Virus record (IMG/VR): IMGVR_UViG_3300031857_015216 | Coordinates: 1 to 26,465 of that record | Reading direction: 5' to 3' (one strand) | Length of the DNA stretch: 26,465 nucleotides | DNA from: a virus | Shown here: positions 13,351 through 20,934 of the stretch, piece after piece | Numbering within the stretch: the stretch's first letter is position 1 | Layout of the letters: each line of letters begins with the position of its first letter | Program-made: the position numbers and the translations under genes | The notes under the pieces: generated by a model | Told to the model about the DNA's origin: nothing | Databases searched by the model: none | What the model saw: only the letters and a program-made list of their open reading frames with translations

Positions 13351-14237
13351 ACCTCACCCACTACGCCGACCGCGCCGCATGGCTTGAGGCACGCCGCTCC
13401 GGCCTTGGCGGCAGCGACGTTCCGGTCATCCTCGGCTTCGCCCGCTACGGCAAGACTCCGCTCTCCGTCTGGACGAGCAAGGTTCTGCCGCCGGAGGAGG
13501 AGACGGAGTCGTACACGCTCAAGCGCGGGACGTTCATGGAGGGCTTCATCGCCGCCCGTCTCCGCGAGGAGGCGGGGCTTCGCAGCGTGGACCGCGAGCA
13601 TGACGCCATCGTGACGGCGGACGATCCGTGCCTGCTCTACTCGCCCGACGCCTTCGCTACGGAGGAGGACGGCACGCTCGTCCTCTGCGAGTTCAAGTCC
13701 CGCCTCCGCGACGCCAGCGAGTGGGAGGAAGGCGTCCCGCCGGACGTGGTCGCGCAGGCGCAGCACGGGATGGAAGTCTGTAACTTGCCCGCCTGCTACG
13801 TCGCCTGCGACACGGGCAACGAACTGCGCTGGCAGCGGATCGAGCGTGACCCGAAGTGGGCAACGGAAGTGCGCCCGCGCCTCATCGCGTGGTGGAACAC
13901 CTACGTCGTCCCGCAGGTTCCGCCGCCGCCGGAGAGCGAGGACGCGGCTGTCCTTGGGCGCATCTATCCTCGGGAGGACGCGGGCAAGACGATCGCGCTG
14001 CCGGGGGAGTTCCTGGCGCTGCGGGACGAGTTGAACGAGGCGGAGGCGATCAAGTCCGCCGCCGAGGCGAAGATCGACGAGATCAAGAACCGTGTCCGCG
14101 CCGCGATGGGAGACGCCGCCGCTGGCGTTCTCGCGGACGGAAGCGGTTGGACGTGGAAGGTGCAGAAGCGGAAGGCGTACACCGTGGAGGCGGGCGAGTC
14201 GCGCGTCCTCCGGGCGTACAAGAGCAAGGAGAAGTGA
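13347..14237 (+). CDS. YqaJ-type viral recombinase exonuclease, 296 aa
   Basis: Lambda-exonuclease-fold 5'-3' exonuclease that makes 3' overhangs for annealing. Motifs in order: RRSGLGGSDVPVILG (16-30), RGTFMEGF with E65, SPDAF with D101, CEFKS with E115 and K117, and AQAQHGMEV (136-144): the PD-(D/E)xK catalytic set. A C-terminal helix and basic tail follow. Directly followed by RecT, its usual partner. ATGA overlap with the preceding gene. Confidence 0.92.
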   Translation: MNLTHYADRAAWLEARRSGLGGSDVPVILGFARYGKTPLSVWTSKVLPPEEETESYTLKRGTFMEGFIAARLREEAGLRSVDREHDAIVTADDPCLLYSPDAFATEEDGTLVLCEFKSRLRDASEWEEGVPPDVVAQAQHGMEVCNLPACYVACDTGNELRWQRIERDPKWATEVRPRLIAWWNTYVVPQVPPPPESEDAAVLGRIYPREDAGKTIALPGEFLALRDELNEAEAIKSAAEAKIDEIKNRVRAAMGDAAAGVLADGSGWTWKVQKRKAYTVEAGESRVLRAYKSKEK

Positions 14238-14238
14238 A

Positions 14239-15033
14239 ATGGGCGAGATCGTGACGCGGGAGCAGGCGGAGAAGAACGTCCTCGCCGCTCTCAACGACAA
14301 GAAGGTGCAGGCGCAACTCGGGGCGGCGCTCCCGGGCGTCGGCATCAAGCCGGAGACGTTCGTGCGTTGGTGCGTCACCGCGCTCCGCAAGAACCCGGCG
14401 CTCCTCAAGACGAACCGCCAGTCGCTCCTCGGGGCGATGGTGCAGGCGGCGCAGCTTGGGCTCGACCCGTCCGGCGCGACGGGTCAGGCGTACCTCGTCC
14501 CGTTCAAGGACGAATGCACGTTCATCGTGGGCTACAAAGGCTACATCAACCTCGCGTACCGGAGCGGGCAGATCGCCAGCATCGACGCGAAGGTGGTGTA
14601 CGCGAACGACGCCTTCTCCTACGCCTACGGGCTGAACCCGAAGCTGGAACACGTCCCGTGCGACGGCGACCGGGGCGAGCTTCGCGCGGCCTACGCCATC
14701 GCGAAGATCAAGGGGGGCGACACGGTGTTCGTGGTTCTGACGGCTGGGGACATCGCCCGGATCAAGGCGTCGTCCGCGTCCGCGCGTTCGGCGTCCTCGC
14801 CGTGGGCATCGCATCCCGCGTCCATGTGGCAGAAGTCGGCGGTGCGGCAGCTTTCGAAGCTCCTCCCGCTCTCCACGGAGGCGATGACGGCGCTCGGTCG
14901 CGACGAGGACGACGACGAGCGGGGCATCCCGCCGATCATCAGCATCGACGACTTCACGATCACGGACGCTGAGCCCGCTTCCGCCGCGCCCGGCGTCTCG
15001 TCCATCGAGCAGGACCGGAAGGACAACGCCTAA
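14239..15033 (+). CDS. recT: RecT-family single-strand annealing protein, 264 aa
   Basis: Anneals complementary single strands during phage recombination and end repair. Recognised by the core KNPALLKTNRQSLLGAMVQA (around residues 55-75), GLDPSGATGQAYLVPF and FIVGYKGYINLAYRSGQI, then YEYA-like segments; a variable acidic C-terminus (DEDDDERG) is typical. AAGGAG ribosome site, 1 base after the exonuclease stop. Its ATG is 14239; longer in-frame starts lie inside the exonuclease gene. Confidence 0.93.
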   Translation: MGEIVTREQAEKNVLAALNDKKVQAQLGAALPGVGIKPETFVRWCVTALRKNPALLKTNRQSLLGAMVQAAQLGLDPSGATGQAYLVPFKDECTFIVGYKGYINLAYRSGQIASIDAKVVYANDAFSYAYGLNPKLEHVPCDGDRGELRAAYAIAKIKGGDTVFVVLTAGDIARIKASSASARSASSPWASHPASMWQKSAVRQLSKLLPLSTEAMTALGRDEDDDERGIPPIISIDDFTITDAEPASAAPGVSSIEQDRKDNA

Positions 15034-15446
15034 TGCTCAACTCCGTTGTCGTCGTCGGTCCCGTCGTCTCCGTAAAAGAGCGTGGGTCCGTCGTGAAGGT
15101 CGTGATCGCAGGCGTCCGCGAGTTCAAGGGCAACGCCGAGGAGACGCGCGTCGAGGTCGTCGTGTTCTCGCGGAACGCGGACGCGGCGCGAGCCCTGCGC
15201 GAAGGCGAGATCGTCTGCGTTCGGGGTCGCGTCGAGACGAAGTGGCGCGAGTCGAAGACGGGGGGCGAGTGGGCGGCGACGGACGTGATCGCGGACGAGA
15301 TCCGCGCCATCGCGCCGGCGGCACCGCGCCCGTCCGCCCCGCCGCCGAACCGGGCTCCCGCTGGGAAGCCTCCGGCGGATGACGGCTGGGGCGACGGTGG
15401 AATTCCGTTCGCGTGGCTCCTGCCGCTGCTGGCGCTGCTCAACTAA
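15033..15446 (+). CDS. ssb: Single-strand DNA-binding protein, 137 aa
   Basis: OB-fold SSB, coupled to recT by TAATG. N-terminal strands (MLNSVVVVGPVVSV), LREGEIVCVRGRVETKW (56-71) and the Pro-rich linker (about 93-115) are typical. The acidic IPF tip normally at the extreme end of SSB is at 124-126 (GDGGIPF), and eleven further hydrophobic residues follow (AWLLPLLALLN). That hidden tip is unusual; there is no frameshift signal, so the extension seems real. It may alter recruitment of host proteins that dock on the SSB tip or target the membrane. Confidence 0.88.
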   Translation: MLNSVVVVGPVVSVKERGSVVKVVIAGVREFKGNAEETRVEVVVFSRNADAARALREGEIVCVRGRVETKWRESKTGGEWAATDVIADEIRAIAPAAPRPSAPPPNRAPAGKPPADDGWGDGGIPFAWLLPLLALLN

Positions 15447-15485
15447 CCCGCCGCGCCCGATGGGGCGGCACAACCGGAGGATGAG

Positions 15486-15776
15486 ATGAAGACCAAGAGG
15501 AAGATCGTGCGGAAGGCGAAGCCCGCGCCGGAGCCCGTGGCGTCGGTCCAGTGGTTCGGTACGACGAACCCCGGTCTGGACCCGTACTGGGAGGGCTACG
15601 GGCAGGGGCGCAAGGCGGGGGCGCAGGACGCGCTCGACGCCGTCGCCAAGCTCCTCGTCCAGATGCAGGCTCGCCCGCGGATCGACTCGGAGATCCTGAC
15701 GGAGTTCGACGCCGCCGAGGAGAAGCGGGAGATGAACCGCCGCCTCGCCGCGATCGAGGCGAAGCTGACCAAGTAG
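15486..15776 (+). CDS. Small hypothetical protein, 96 aa
   Basis: Unrecognised. Basic N-terminus (MKTKRKIVRKAKPAP), a WFGTTNPGLDPYWEGYGQ core and a charged C-terminal coiled-coil helix. GGAGGATGAG ribosome site. Preceded by a 39-base gap holding a C/G-rich hairpin-like stretch. Confidence 0.78.
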   Translation: MKTKRKIVRKAKPAPEPVASVQWFGTTNPGLDPYWEGYGQGRKAGAQDALDAVAKLLVQMQARPRIDSEILTEFDAAEEKREMNRRLAAIEAKLTK

Positions 15777-15866
15777 ACACTCTGCCGGGTTGGGCCTGAC
15801 CCGCCCGTGAAAGCTGCCTGCTGACTCCCCAGCGGCGCTCCCCCGGCACCCCCCAAGGAGACGACC

Positions 15867-16256
15867 ATGAAGCTCGACGAACTCAAGAGGCTGGACGCGG
15901 CGGCGACGCCCGCGCCGTGGGCTATCGAGGACACCGACGACGGGTTCCGGTACGTCATGGCGACGCACGATCGCCCGTGGAGGCAGCCGATCTGCTCCAA
16001 CGTGACGTACTACCCAACGGCGGTCGGCGTGCAGGATCAAGCCCTGATCGCCGCCGCCCGGAACGCCCTGCCGAAGCTGATCGCGGTGGCCGAGGCGGCG
16101 AAGGAACTGCTCGCGACGGAAGCGGTCCAGGCGACCGTCGAGCGCATCCGCTCCGCACGCGCGGGCGGGGGGGAGGTCACGCAGGCGGATTGCGACTTCG
16201 AGTACGCCTACGCCTTGGCGAAGGGCTCCATCGCGGAACTGGAGGCGCAGCCGTGA
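15867..16256 (+). CDS. Ead/Ea22-like hypothetical protein, 129 aa
   Basis: Begins LDELKRLDAAATPAPW and has DQALIAAARNALPKLIAVAE (about residues 57-76), the layout of the Ead/Ea22-like early phage family, whose role is unknown. AAGGAG ribosome site. Overlaps rusA by GTGA. The 90 bases before it hold a CGGGT/ACCCG hairpin near 15787-15806 but no convincing promoter. Confidence 0.72.
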   Translation: MKLDELKRLDAAATPAPWAIEDTDDGFRYVMATHDRPWRQPICSNVTYYPTAVGVQDQALIAAARNALPKLIAVAEAAKELLATEAVQATVERIRSARAGGGEVTQADCDFEYAYALAKGSIAELEAQP

Positions 16257-16687
16257 CCATCTCCTTCTTCGCCCCCGGCGACCCCAAGGGCCAGCCCCGC
16301 CCCCGCGCGTTCAGCCGGGGAGGGCACGCCCGCGTCTTCGACCCCGGGACGGCGGAGGGGTGGAAGTCGGCGGTCGCGGTCGCGGCGAAGCCTCACATCC
16401 CGGCGCAGCCCATCGCCGGGGCGGTGTACGTCACGCTGGACTTCTACTTCCGCCGCCCCAAGTCGCACTACCGGACGGGCAAGCGGGCGGGCGAACTGCG
16501 CGACGATGCCCCGGAAGTGTTCCTGTCGAAGCCAGACGCGGACAACCTTGCGAAGGCGGTCCTCGACGCGATGACGACGATCGGGTTCTGGAAGGACGAC
16601 GCGCAGGTGTGGAACCTCAGCGTCAGCAAGCGGTACGACCGAGACGGACGCCCGGGTGTGTGCGTGGAAGTGATCTCGTCAAAGTAA
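16253..16687 (+). CDS. rusA: RusA-family Holliday junction resolvase, 144 aa
   Basis: Cuts four-way junctions to resolve branched phage DNA. Hallmarks: PKGQPRPRAF (11-20), the catalytic block SKPDADNLAKAVLDAM (92-107; D95, D97) and WKDDAQV (113-119; D115/D116). Length matches the family. GTG start, GTGA overlap with the preceding gene. Functions with the RecT module upstream. Confidence 0.93.
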   Translation: MTISFFAPGDPKGQPRPRAFSRGGHARVFDPGTAEGWKSAVAVAAKPHIPAQPIAGAVYVTLDFYFRRPKSHYRTGKRAGELRDDAPEVFLSKPDADNLAKAVLDAMTTIGFWKDDAQVWNLSVSKRYDRDGRPGVCVEVISSK

Positions 16688-16701
16688 GTAAGGAGGGTGC
16701 G

Positions 16702-16926
16702 ATGAGCGAGAACAAAGACGATGGGTTCAAGTTCGGAGCGGTTGTCTGGCTTTTGGCGCTGACTTGTTTGGCGGTCGGTTCCGTTTGCTCCGCCGATGCG
16801 TCCGACAAGAGGGACGCTCGCCGGAAGGAGGAAGCCGCCGCCGCGATGGCGGCGCTGCGGTCCGAGATCCGAGAGGATCTTCACCGGATCGAGCTTCGGA
16901 TCGTCCGGGTGGAGGAGCGGCGATGA
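16702..16926 (+). CDS. One-TM small protein, 74 aa
   Basis: Unrecognised. Short polar N-terminus, hydrophobic segment (GAVVWLLALTCLAVGSVCSA, about residues 11-30) and a charged coiled-coil tail. Could be an N-terminal anchor or signal. AAGGAGGGTGCG ribosome site. Confidence 0.75.
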   Translation: MSENKDDGFKFGAVVWLLALTCLAVGSVCSADASDKRDARRKEEAAAAMAALRSEIREDLHRIELRIVRVEERR

Positions 16927-17102
16927 GCCCGCACGCCCACCGTTGGCTGCTGGGCTCCCTCCGCGCCTGCCGCACCCGGCGCGTGGCGCTGGTCAAATAT
17001 CTGTGTTCCTGCGGGAAGCGGCGGACGGAGCGACGGGCGACCGACCTCGCGGTGAGGACGGCGCGGCTGATCGAGGCGAAGGAAGTGAGGAGGGTGCGAT
17101 GA
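16923..17102 (+). CDS. Small basic protein with CSC motif, 59 aa
   Basis: Unrecognised. Arg-rich throughout; YLCSCGKRRTERR (about residues 30-42) has CxC. ATGA overlap with the preceding gene; its own TGA is in the next gene's ribosome site region. Confidence 0.68.
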   Translation: MSPHAHRWLLGSLRACRTRRVALVKYLCSCGKRRTERRATDLAVRTARLIEAKEVRRVR

Positions 17103-17596
17103 CGGCGACAATGACTCCTACCGATTGGCTCATGGGCGACGACACGGGCATCAGCAGCGTGGCGATCTGCGCGACGATGACCGGAAGCAGGCACGGGCGC
17201 GTTGGATCGTGTCGCCCGCACGACCCGTCCGACTTCGGGCGGTGCTACCGCCTGCTCGCGCGGTTCCCGGAGTGGCGGGGGCGGATGCCCGAGGTCGCGG
17301 CGCGGTTCCCCGAGTGGGGTCCGCTTGTCGCCATCTGGGACGAACTGACGATCATGTACGAAGCGATCCTCGCGACGAAGGCGCAGCACGGGGAGGCGCA
17401 CTACCCCTACGTCCGCAACCATATGCGCCTGTCGAAAAAGGAGCGGGCGCAGATCGCCGTCTTCGAGGCGCACCCCGCGACGAAGGCGTACCGCGCGATG
17501 TACGACCGGATGCAGCAGGTGGAAGACTCCTGCATGGTCGCGGGCGGCTGGACGAAGACGGGGCCGGGTTCGTGGACGAAGGGAGCGACGACATGA
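17099..17596 (+). CDS. Common phage accessory protein, 165 aa
   Basis: Resembles a widespread unnamed phage family with WLMGDDTGISSVAI, HDPSDFGRCYRLLARFPEWR and GPLVAIWDELTIMYEA, seen in many tailed phages; function unknown. ATG 17099 has GAGGAGGGTGCG upstream, almost identical to that before 16702. Linked to the next gene by ATGA. Helical, soluble, no catalytic motif. Confidence 0.75.
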   Translation: MTATMTPTDWLMGDDTGISSVAICATMTGSRHGRVGSCRPHDPSDFGRCYRLLARFPEWRGRMPEVAARFPEWGPLVAIWDELTIMYEAILATKAQHGEAHYPYVRNHMRLSKKERAQIAVFEAHPATKAYRAMYDRMQQVEDSCMVAGGWTKTGPGSWTKGATT

Positions 17597-17964
17597 GCGA
17601 CAGCTACGAGGTGCGCTTCAACCGGCTCGTCCACGCCGTGGATCTCGCGGTGCGGGTGTGGACGCAGGACATCCACGACGCCTACGCGAAGGGCGGCACG
17701 GACTTCACGAGCGCGGTGATCATGGAGGGGCACTACGGGGAGGCGATGGATGCCCTCCGCGCCCTACCGGCGTCCCCGGCGCTCCCCCCGGACGCGCGGG
17801 AGCGGGTGGCGCGTGCGCTGTGGGACGCCTCGCGGGAGCGGCACGGGGGCGTGACGTGGGACGAGGCGTTGGGTGCGTCTGTCGGGTCCGGGGTCGGGAT
17901 CCTCCGCGCCCGTTGCCTTGACGACGCCGCAGCGATCCTCGCCGCGCTCGGGGGTGGGGCATGA
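17593..17964 (+). CDS. Hypothetical protein, 123 aa
   Basis: Unrecognised. Helical, with a C-terminal half DARERVARALWDASRERHGG then WDEA and CLDDAAAILAAL, a modular ending that recurs in phage accessory proteins. ATGA overlaps on both sides. Confidence 0.73.
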   Translation: MSDSYEVRFNRLVHAVDLAVRVWTQDIHDAYAKGGTDFTSAVIMEGHYGEAMDALRALPASPALPPDARERVARALWDASRERHGGVTWDEALGASVGSGVGILRARCLDDAAAILAALGGGA

Positions 17965-18986
17965 GCCCCCGCATGGACGACGCGGCGATCCGCAAGCACA
18001 CGATGATCTGCGGAACGGATGCGTGTCGCTGCGACGTGTGCGTCATCGCCGCTGAGGCCATCGCGCGTGGCTCCGAACTCTCCGTCTTCCGTAACGCCGG
18101 GCACGATGAGTCCTGCGTCGGCATGGACGAGCGGGAGGGGCGCTGCGGATGCGGCTACTTGCAGCGGGCTGGGGCGCACGCCGCGCTCCTCGCCGCGTGG
18201 GCCGAGGTCGCCGCGCTCCGCGCGGAGCGGGACCGCCGCGATGCGGACGAAGCCGCCGACACCACGCTTGAGGAGCGAGACTCCGCCGAGGAGGCGCTGG
18301 AGAAGACTTACCGCGCCCTCGGCGGAGATCGCGACGACTTGTGGTTCTACTCCACCGAACACCCCGCGCCGCCCGACAGCGGAGAGCTTCGGCTCGACGT
18401 GCCGCACCTTGCGGAAGCGATGGCGGCGCGAGCCAAGGCGGCGGAGTCCGAAGCGCGTCGTCTACGGTCGGACCCCCGGGCGTCCCTCGCGGTGCGGCTC
18501 GCGGAAGTCATGGCGTCCGACCTCGGCGAGACAGGCAGCACGGGCGTTGATGCGTGGGACGCCGCCCTCGCCGCGTGGCGGACCCTCGCGCCGGAGCCCG
18601 CCATCTGCGCGATCTGCGACGGAGGTCCCGCGAACGACTGCGCGTGCGTCTGCCCGGACGGCGGTGCGCCGGAGCCCGCGCCGGAGGCGCTGCGCGTGAG
18701 CGACCACAACAAGAACCTCGCACTCTGCCCGAACCCGCGCGAGGCGGACGGGTCGTTCTGGTGCGGGTGTCGCCCCTACGCCACGATGAGCGAACTGCGC
18801 CGGAGGTGGGACGCGAAGCCGGAGTCCGCGCCGTCAGAAAAAGCACCCACGATTTCTGACGAGCCCTGTCCGACGTGCGGCGGGAGCGGACTCGGCGAGG
18901 AGTGGGACCACGAGAGGCTCGACGACGCCGGGCGACCGACGCTCAAGCCCTGCCCCCGGTGCGCGGAGGGAGGCTCCCATGACTGA
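17961..18986 (+). CDS. Mosaic Cys-rich/coiled-coil protein, 341 aa
   Basis: Largest unknown of the rightward operon. It strings together several modules: Cys-rich N-terminus (CRCDVC, residues about 22-27, then CGCGY), an Ala/Glu/Arg coiled coil (about 75-120), a central region, more Cys pairs (CAIC and CACVC, about 215-232; CGC near 271), and a C-terminal DnaJ-type zinc domain (CPTCGGSG and CPRC, about 309-335). Possibly assembled by fusion of phage small-protein modules. No catalytic motif. ATGA overlap with the preceding gene and an 8-base overlap with the next. Confidence 0.75.
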   Translation: MSPRMDDAAIRKHTMICGTDACRCDVCVIAAEAIARGSELSVFRNAGHDESCVGMDEREGRCGCGYLQRAGAHAALLAAWAEVAALRAERDRRDADEAADTTLEERDSAEEALEKTYRALGGDRDDLWFYSTEHPAPPDSGELRLDVPHLAEAMAARAKAAESEARRLRSDPRASLAVRLAEVMASDLGETGSTGVDAWDAALAAWRTLAPEPAICAICDGGPANDCACVCPDGGAPEPAPEALRVSDHNKNLALCPNPREADGSFWCGCRPYATMSELRRRWDAKPESAPSEKAPTISDEPCPTCGGSGLGEEWDHERLDDAGRPTLKPCPRCAEGGSHD

Positions 18987-19326
18987 CCGCGACGCCGACG
19001 CCGCCGCGCTCGCGGGGGTGTTCGGGTGGAAGTTTGAGATCGGTCCCGCGTGGCGACCGGCGACGGATCGGGTGTTCTGGACGCGCCCTCGTAACAGCAA
19101 GGGTGAAGCGGCGGAGTGGATCGACATCCCCGCCCCGTCCGCCCCGCTGGGCGAGCGGATGGCGTTCGTCGGGCGGCTCGCGGAGCAACTCGGCTGCGAG
19201 CGCCCGCGCGTCGTCTACGGACCGGATGGGTGGATCGTCAACTACTCCGACGAGACGCTCGGGCAGGGGCACGACCTCGTCCACGCCGCGATCCGGGCCG
19301 CTTTGAACGCCAAGGGGGCAACGTGA
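18979..19326 (+). CDS. Hypothetical protein, 115 aa
   Basis: Unrecognised. FGWKFEIGPAWRPATDRVFW and GPDGWIVNYSDE give a Trp/aromatic-rich soluble fold with C-terminal helix. Overlaps the upstream gene by 8 bases and the downstream by GTGA. Confidence 0.73.
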   Translation: MTDRDADAAALAGVFGWKFEIGPAWRPATDRVFWTRPRNSKGEAAEWIDIPAPSAPLGERMAFVGRLAEQLGCERPRVVYGPDGWIVNYSDETLGQGHDLVHAAIRAALNAKGAT

Positions 19327-19529
19327 GCATCCCGCAGGCGTGCCCGTACTGCGCCGTCCGGAACCCAAAGTGGGTGTGCGCCAAGGCGAAGTGCTGCGAC
19401 TCGTGCGAGGACCGGCGCGATGGCGACCCCGACCCGGAAACCGAAGCCGATGCGATGGCGCGGCTGATGCAACTGCGGTTGAAGGCTGAGAGTCTCCGCG
19501 CCCGCGTGGCGCGACTGGAGGGAAGATGA
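19323..19529 (+). CDS. Small zinc-binding protein, 68 aa
   Basis: Unrecognised. CPYC (about 8-11) with CAKAKCCDSC (about 20-29) makes a four-to-six-Cys site, then a charged coiled-coil tail (MQLRLKAESLRARVARLEG). GTG start by GTGA overlap; ATGA with the next gene. Confidence 0.72.
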   Translation: MSIPQACPYCAVRNPKWVCAKAKCCDSCEDRRDGDPDPETEADAMARLMQLRLKAESLRARVARLEGR

Positions 19530-19801
19530 GCGACGAACGACCGATGAGGCTGTGGGGTATCCAAGGCGACGGCGAGAGCGGGTGGATCGCCGCCCGTCTC
19601 GCGCACGAAGCTGCCTCCATCTGGGCGGAGAACGCCTCGGATGAGTGCGACAAGCTGGAGATCGAAGCCGTCGAGATCGGCGAGGTCGGCGGCATGATCG
19701 TCATCGACGACGCGGGCGAGCCAGCGGAGACGCTGGGCGAGGCGTTCGCCGCGTGCGTGAAGTCCGGCAAGGCGAGCTACCTCGCGGGGAGCATCGCTTG
19801 A
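19526..19801 (+). CDS. Hypothetical protein, 91 aa
   Basis: Unrecognised. Acidic, with an alpha-beta pattern (MRLWGIQGDGES; AVEIGEVGGMIVIDDA). Last gene before the HNH cassette; ATGA overlap with the preceding gene. Confidence 0.73.
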   Translation: MSDERPMRLWGIQGDGESGWIAARLAHEAASIWAENASDECDKLEIEAVEIGEVGGMIVIDDAGEPAETLGEAFAACVKSGKASYLAGSIA

Positions 19802-19833
19802 GCGCCCGGGAGTCCGCCCGCCGGGAGTGGCTA

Positions 19834-19862
19834 TTGACGCATCGGGCGTAGTCGGATAACCT
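19834..19862 (+). promoter_or_regulatory. Strong promoter of the HNH cassette
   Basis: TTGACG (19834-19839), 17 bases, TAACCT (19857-19862): the best sigma-70-type match in the window. Transcription would start about 19868-19870, exactly at the first base pair of the leader's long stem. It lies 33 bases after the preceding gene's stop. Confidence 0.65.
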
Positions 19863-19867
19863 GCGCC

Positions 19868-19981
19868 TACCAAGGATGCCGCGCCCGAACTCTCAACCGT
19901 TCCCCGCCGTGTCGCCAACTCTTCGGAGCTGCGCGTCCTTGGTAAGTCTCGCACGGCGAGCGGCGGGCGAACGGGTGCGAG
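19868..19981 (+). ncRNA. Structured leader RNA of the HNH gene (candidate riboregulator)
   Basis: Stem S1: TACCAAGGA (19868-19876) pairs perfectly with TCCTTGGTA (19936-19944) around a 59-base loop that contains a CTC-TTCG-GAG mini-hairpin. Stem S2: CTCGCAC (19948-19954) pairs with GTGCGAG (19975-19981); its 3' arm covers most of the GCGAGG ribosome site (ending 6 bases before ATG 19989). In addition, 19897-19909 in the S1 loop can pair over 13 bp with 19961-19974 in the S2 loop, one bulged C. So it could adopt either a kissing or a competing form that frees or hides the ribosome site. No known class is recognised; it is distinct from the short gaps of the rest of the window. Confidence 0.55.
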
Positions 19982-19988
19982 GTTTACG

Positions 19989-20573
19989 ATGAACCAGAAG
20001 ATTTGCGAGACGTGCTTGGTACCCATAGTGAAGACACATCGCAGAAGCCGGTCAGAATTGGCCGCGATGAGGTTCTGTTCCAATCGGTGCAGATATGCGC
20101 CCGAGCCTCTGGAGAGAGCCGCCGAGCGGTTTTGGAGAAAGGTGGACAAATCCGCCGGACCCGACTCGTGCTGGATATGGACGGCATGTCGGCACCGCTA
20201 CGGATACGGGAAAGTTAGCCATGGACGCCCGGTTCGAAAGCTTCCGGCTCACCGAGTGGCATTGATGCTTTCGGGAGTTCAGATCCCGGACGACATGTTC
20301 GTCTGCCACCGTTGCGACAACCCGCCGTGTGTCAACCCCGCGCATCTGTTCATCGGAACGAACGCGGACAACATGGCCGACATGAAGTCAAAGGGCAGAA
20401 GCATGGCCGGGGAGCGGCACCCGTTGTCCAAGCTGACAACCGACAACGTCATTCGCATTCGCCAGCTTGCGTCCGAGGGCGTTGCTCAATCGTCAATAGC
20501 GAGTGCGTTCGGAGTGTCTCGCTCGACGGTGTATTTGCTCGTGAAACGCGAAAGGTGGGTGTCCGTTGTCTAG
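19989..20573 (+). CDS. HNH homing endonuclease-like protein, 194 aa
   Basis: Site-specific DNA-cutting enzyme of a mobile, freestanding type. Residues 6-34 form a Cys zinc ribbon (CETC and CSNRC). The HNH core spans about 84-120: AHRV with H88, VCHRCDNPPCVNP with H107 and N111, and AHL with H119. The C-terminus (about 150-190) has an HTH of the kind used for target binding (VAQSSIASAFGVSRSTVYLL). Its G+C content is visibly lower than that of its neighbours, consistent with transfer. GCGAGG site hidden in S2 stem. Its TAG overlaps the next gene's TTG start. Confidence 0.9.
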   Translation: MNQKICETCLVPIVKTHRRSRSELAAMRFCSNRCRYAPEPLERAAERFWRKVDKSAGPDSCWIWTACRHRYGYGKVSHGRPVRKLPAHRVALMLSGVQIPDDMFVCHRCDNPPCVNPAHLFIGTNADNMADMKSKGRSMAGERHPLSKLTTDNVIRIRQLASEGVAQSSIASAFGVSRSTVYLLVKRERWVSVV

Positions 20574-20934
20574 CAGGGAAGACCAGAAAACGGCTTGGCG
20601 AGCGAACGTCGCGAGGGCAGATCGGGCGCTGTGTGCCACCATCGCGGCGTCCCGGGAAGTGCCCGCCAACGACGAGGACGCCGCCGAGGCTGCGAAGTAC
20701 CGCTTCTACGACGCATGGGAGGCGTTCGACCTCGCGATTGCCGCGCCGAAGCCCTGGGCTCGCCCGCGCCCGGGGGCGGACCTGGGGAAGCTCCGGTTCA
20801 AGCTCAGCGGCGTGCGCTATCGCATCTCCGTTGGCGGCAAGCCGATGGTGCGCCTCGGTCCGACCGCCGAGGCTGCGAAGCTTCGCGCCCGTCTCCGCCG
20901 GAAGCGCAGGGCGGCGCAGCGGAGGCGGCGGTGA
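20566..20934 (+). CDS. Basic hypothetical protein, 122 aa
   Basis: Unrecognised. Helical N-terminal half, then a strongly basic C-terminus (KLRARLRRKRRAAQRRRR). Possibly binds nucleic acid. TTG 20566 with AGGTGGG upstream, overlapping the HNH stop by 8 bases, is the only plausible start. Confidence 0.7.
   Translation: MSSREDQKTAWRANVARADRALCATIAASREVPANDEDAAEAAKYRFYDAWEAFDLAIAAPKPWARPRPGADLGKLRFKLSGVRYRISVGGKPMVRLGPTAEAAKLRARLRRKRRAAQRRRR

Noticed and set aside
15777-15866. Possible terminator after the 96-aa gene
   Set aside because: The CGGGT/ACCCG hairpin is short and has no T-tract; the next gene is probably in the same transcript.
19870-19942. Possible tRNA: 7-bp ends (CCAAGGA with TCCTTGG), length about 73 and T at position 8
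   Set aside because: No D or T arm can be drawn, no TTCRANY loop or anticodon stem on either strand.
19802-20573. Group I intron with a homing endonuclease
   Set aside because: Flanking genes are complete, the leader is too short for a P3-P9 core and no exon halves are seen.
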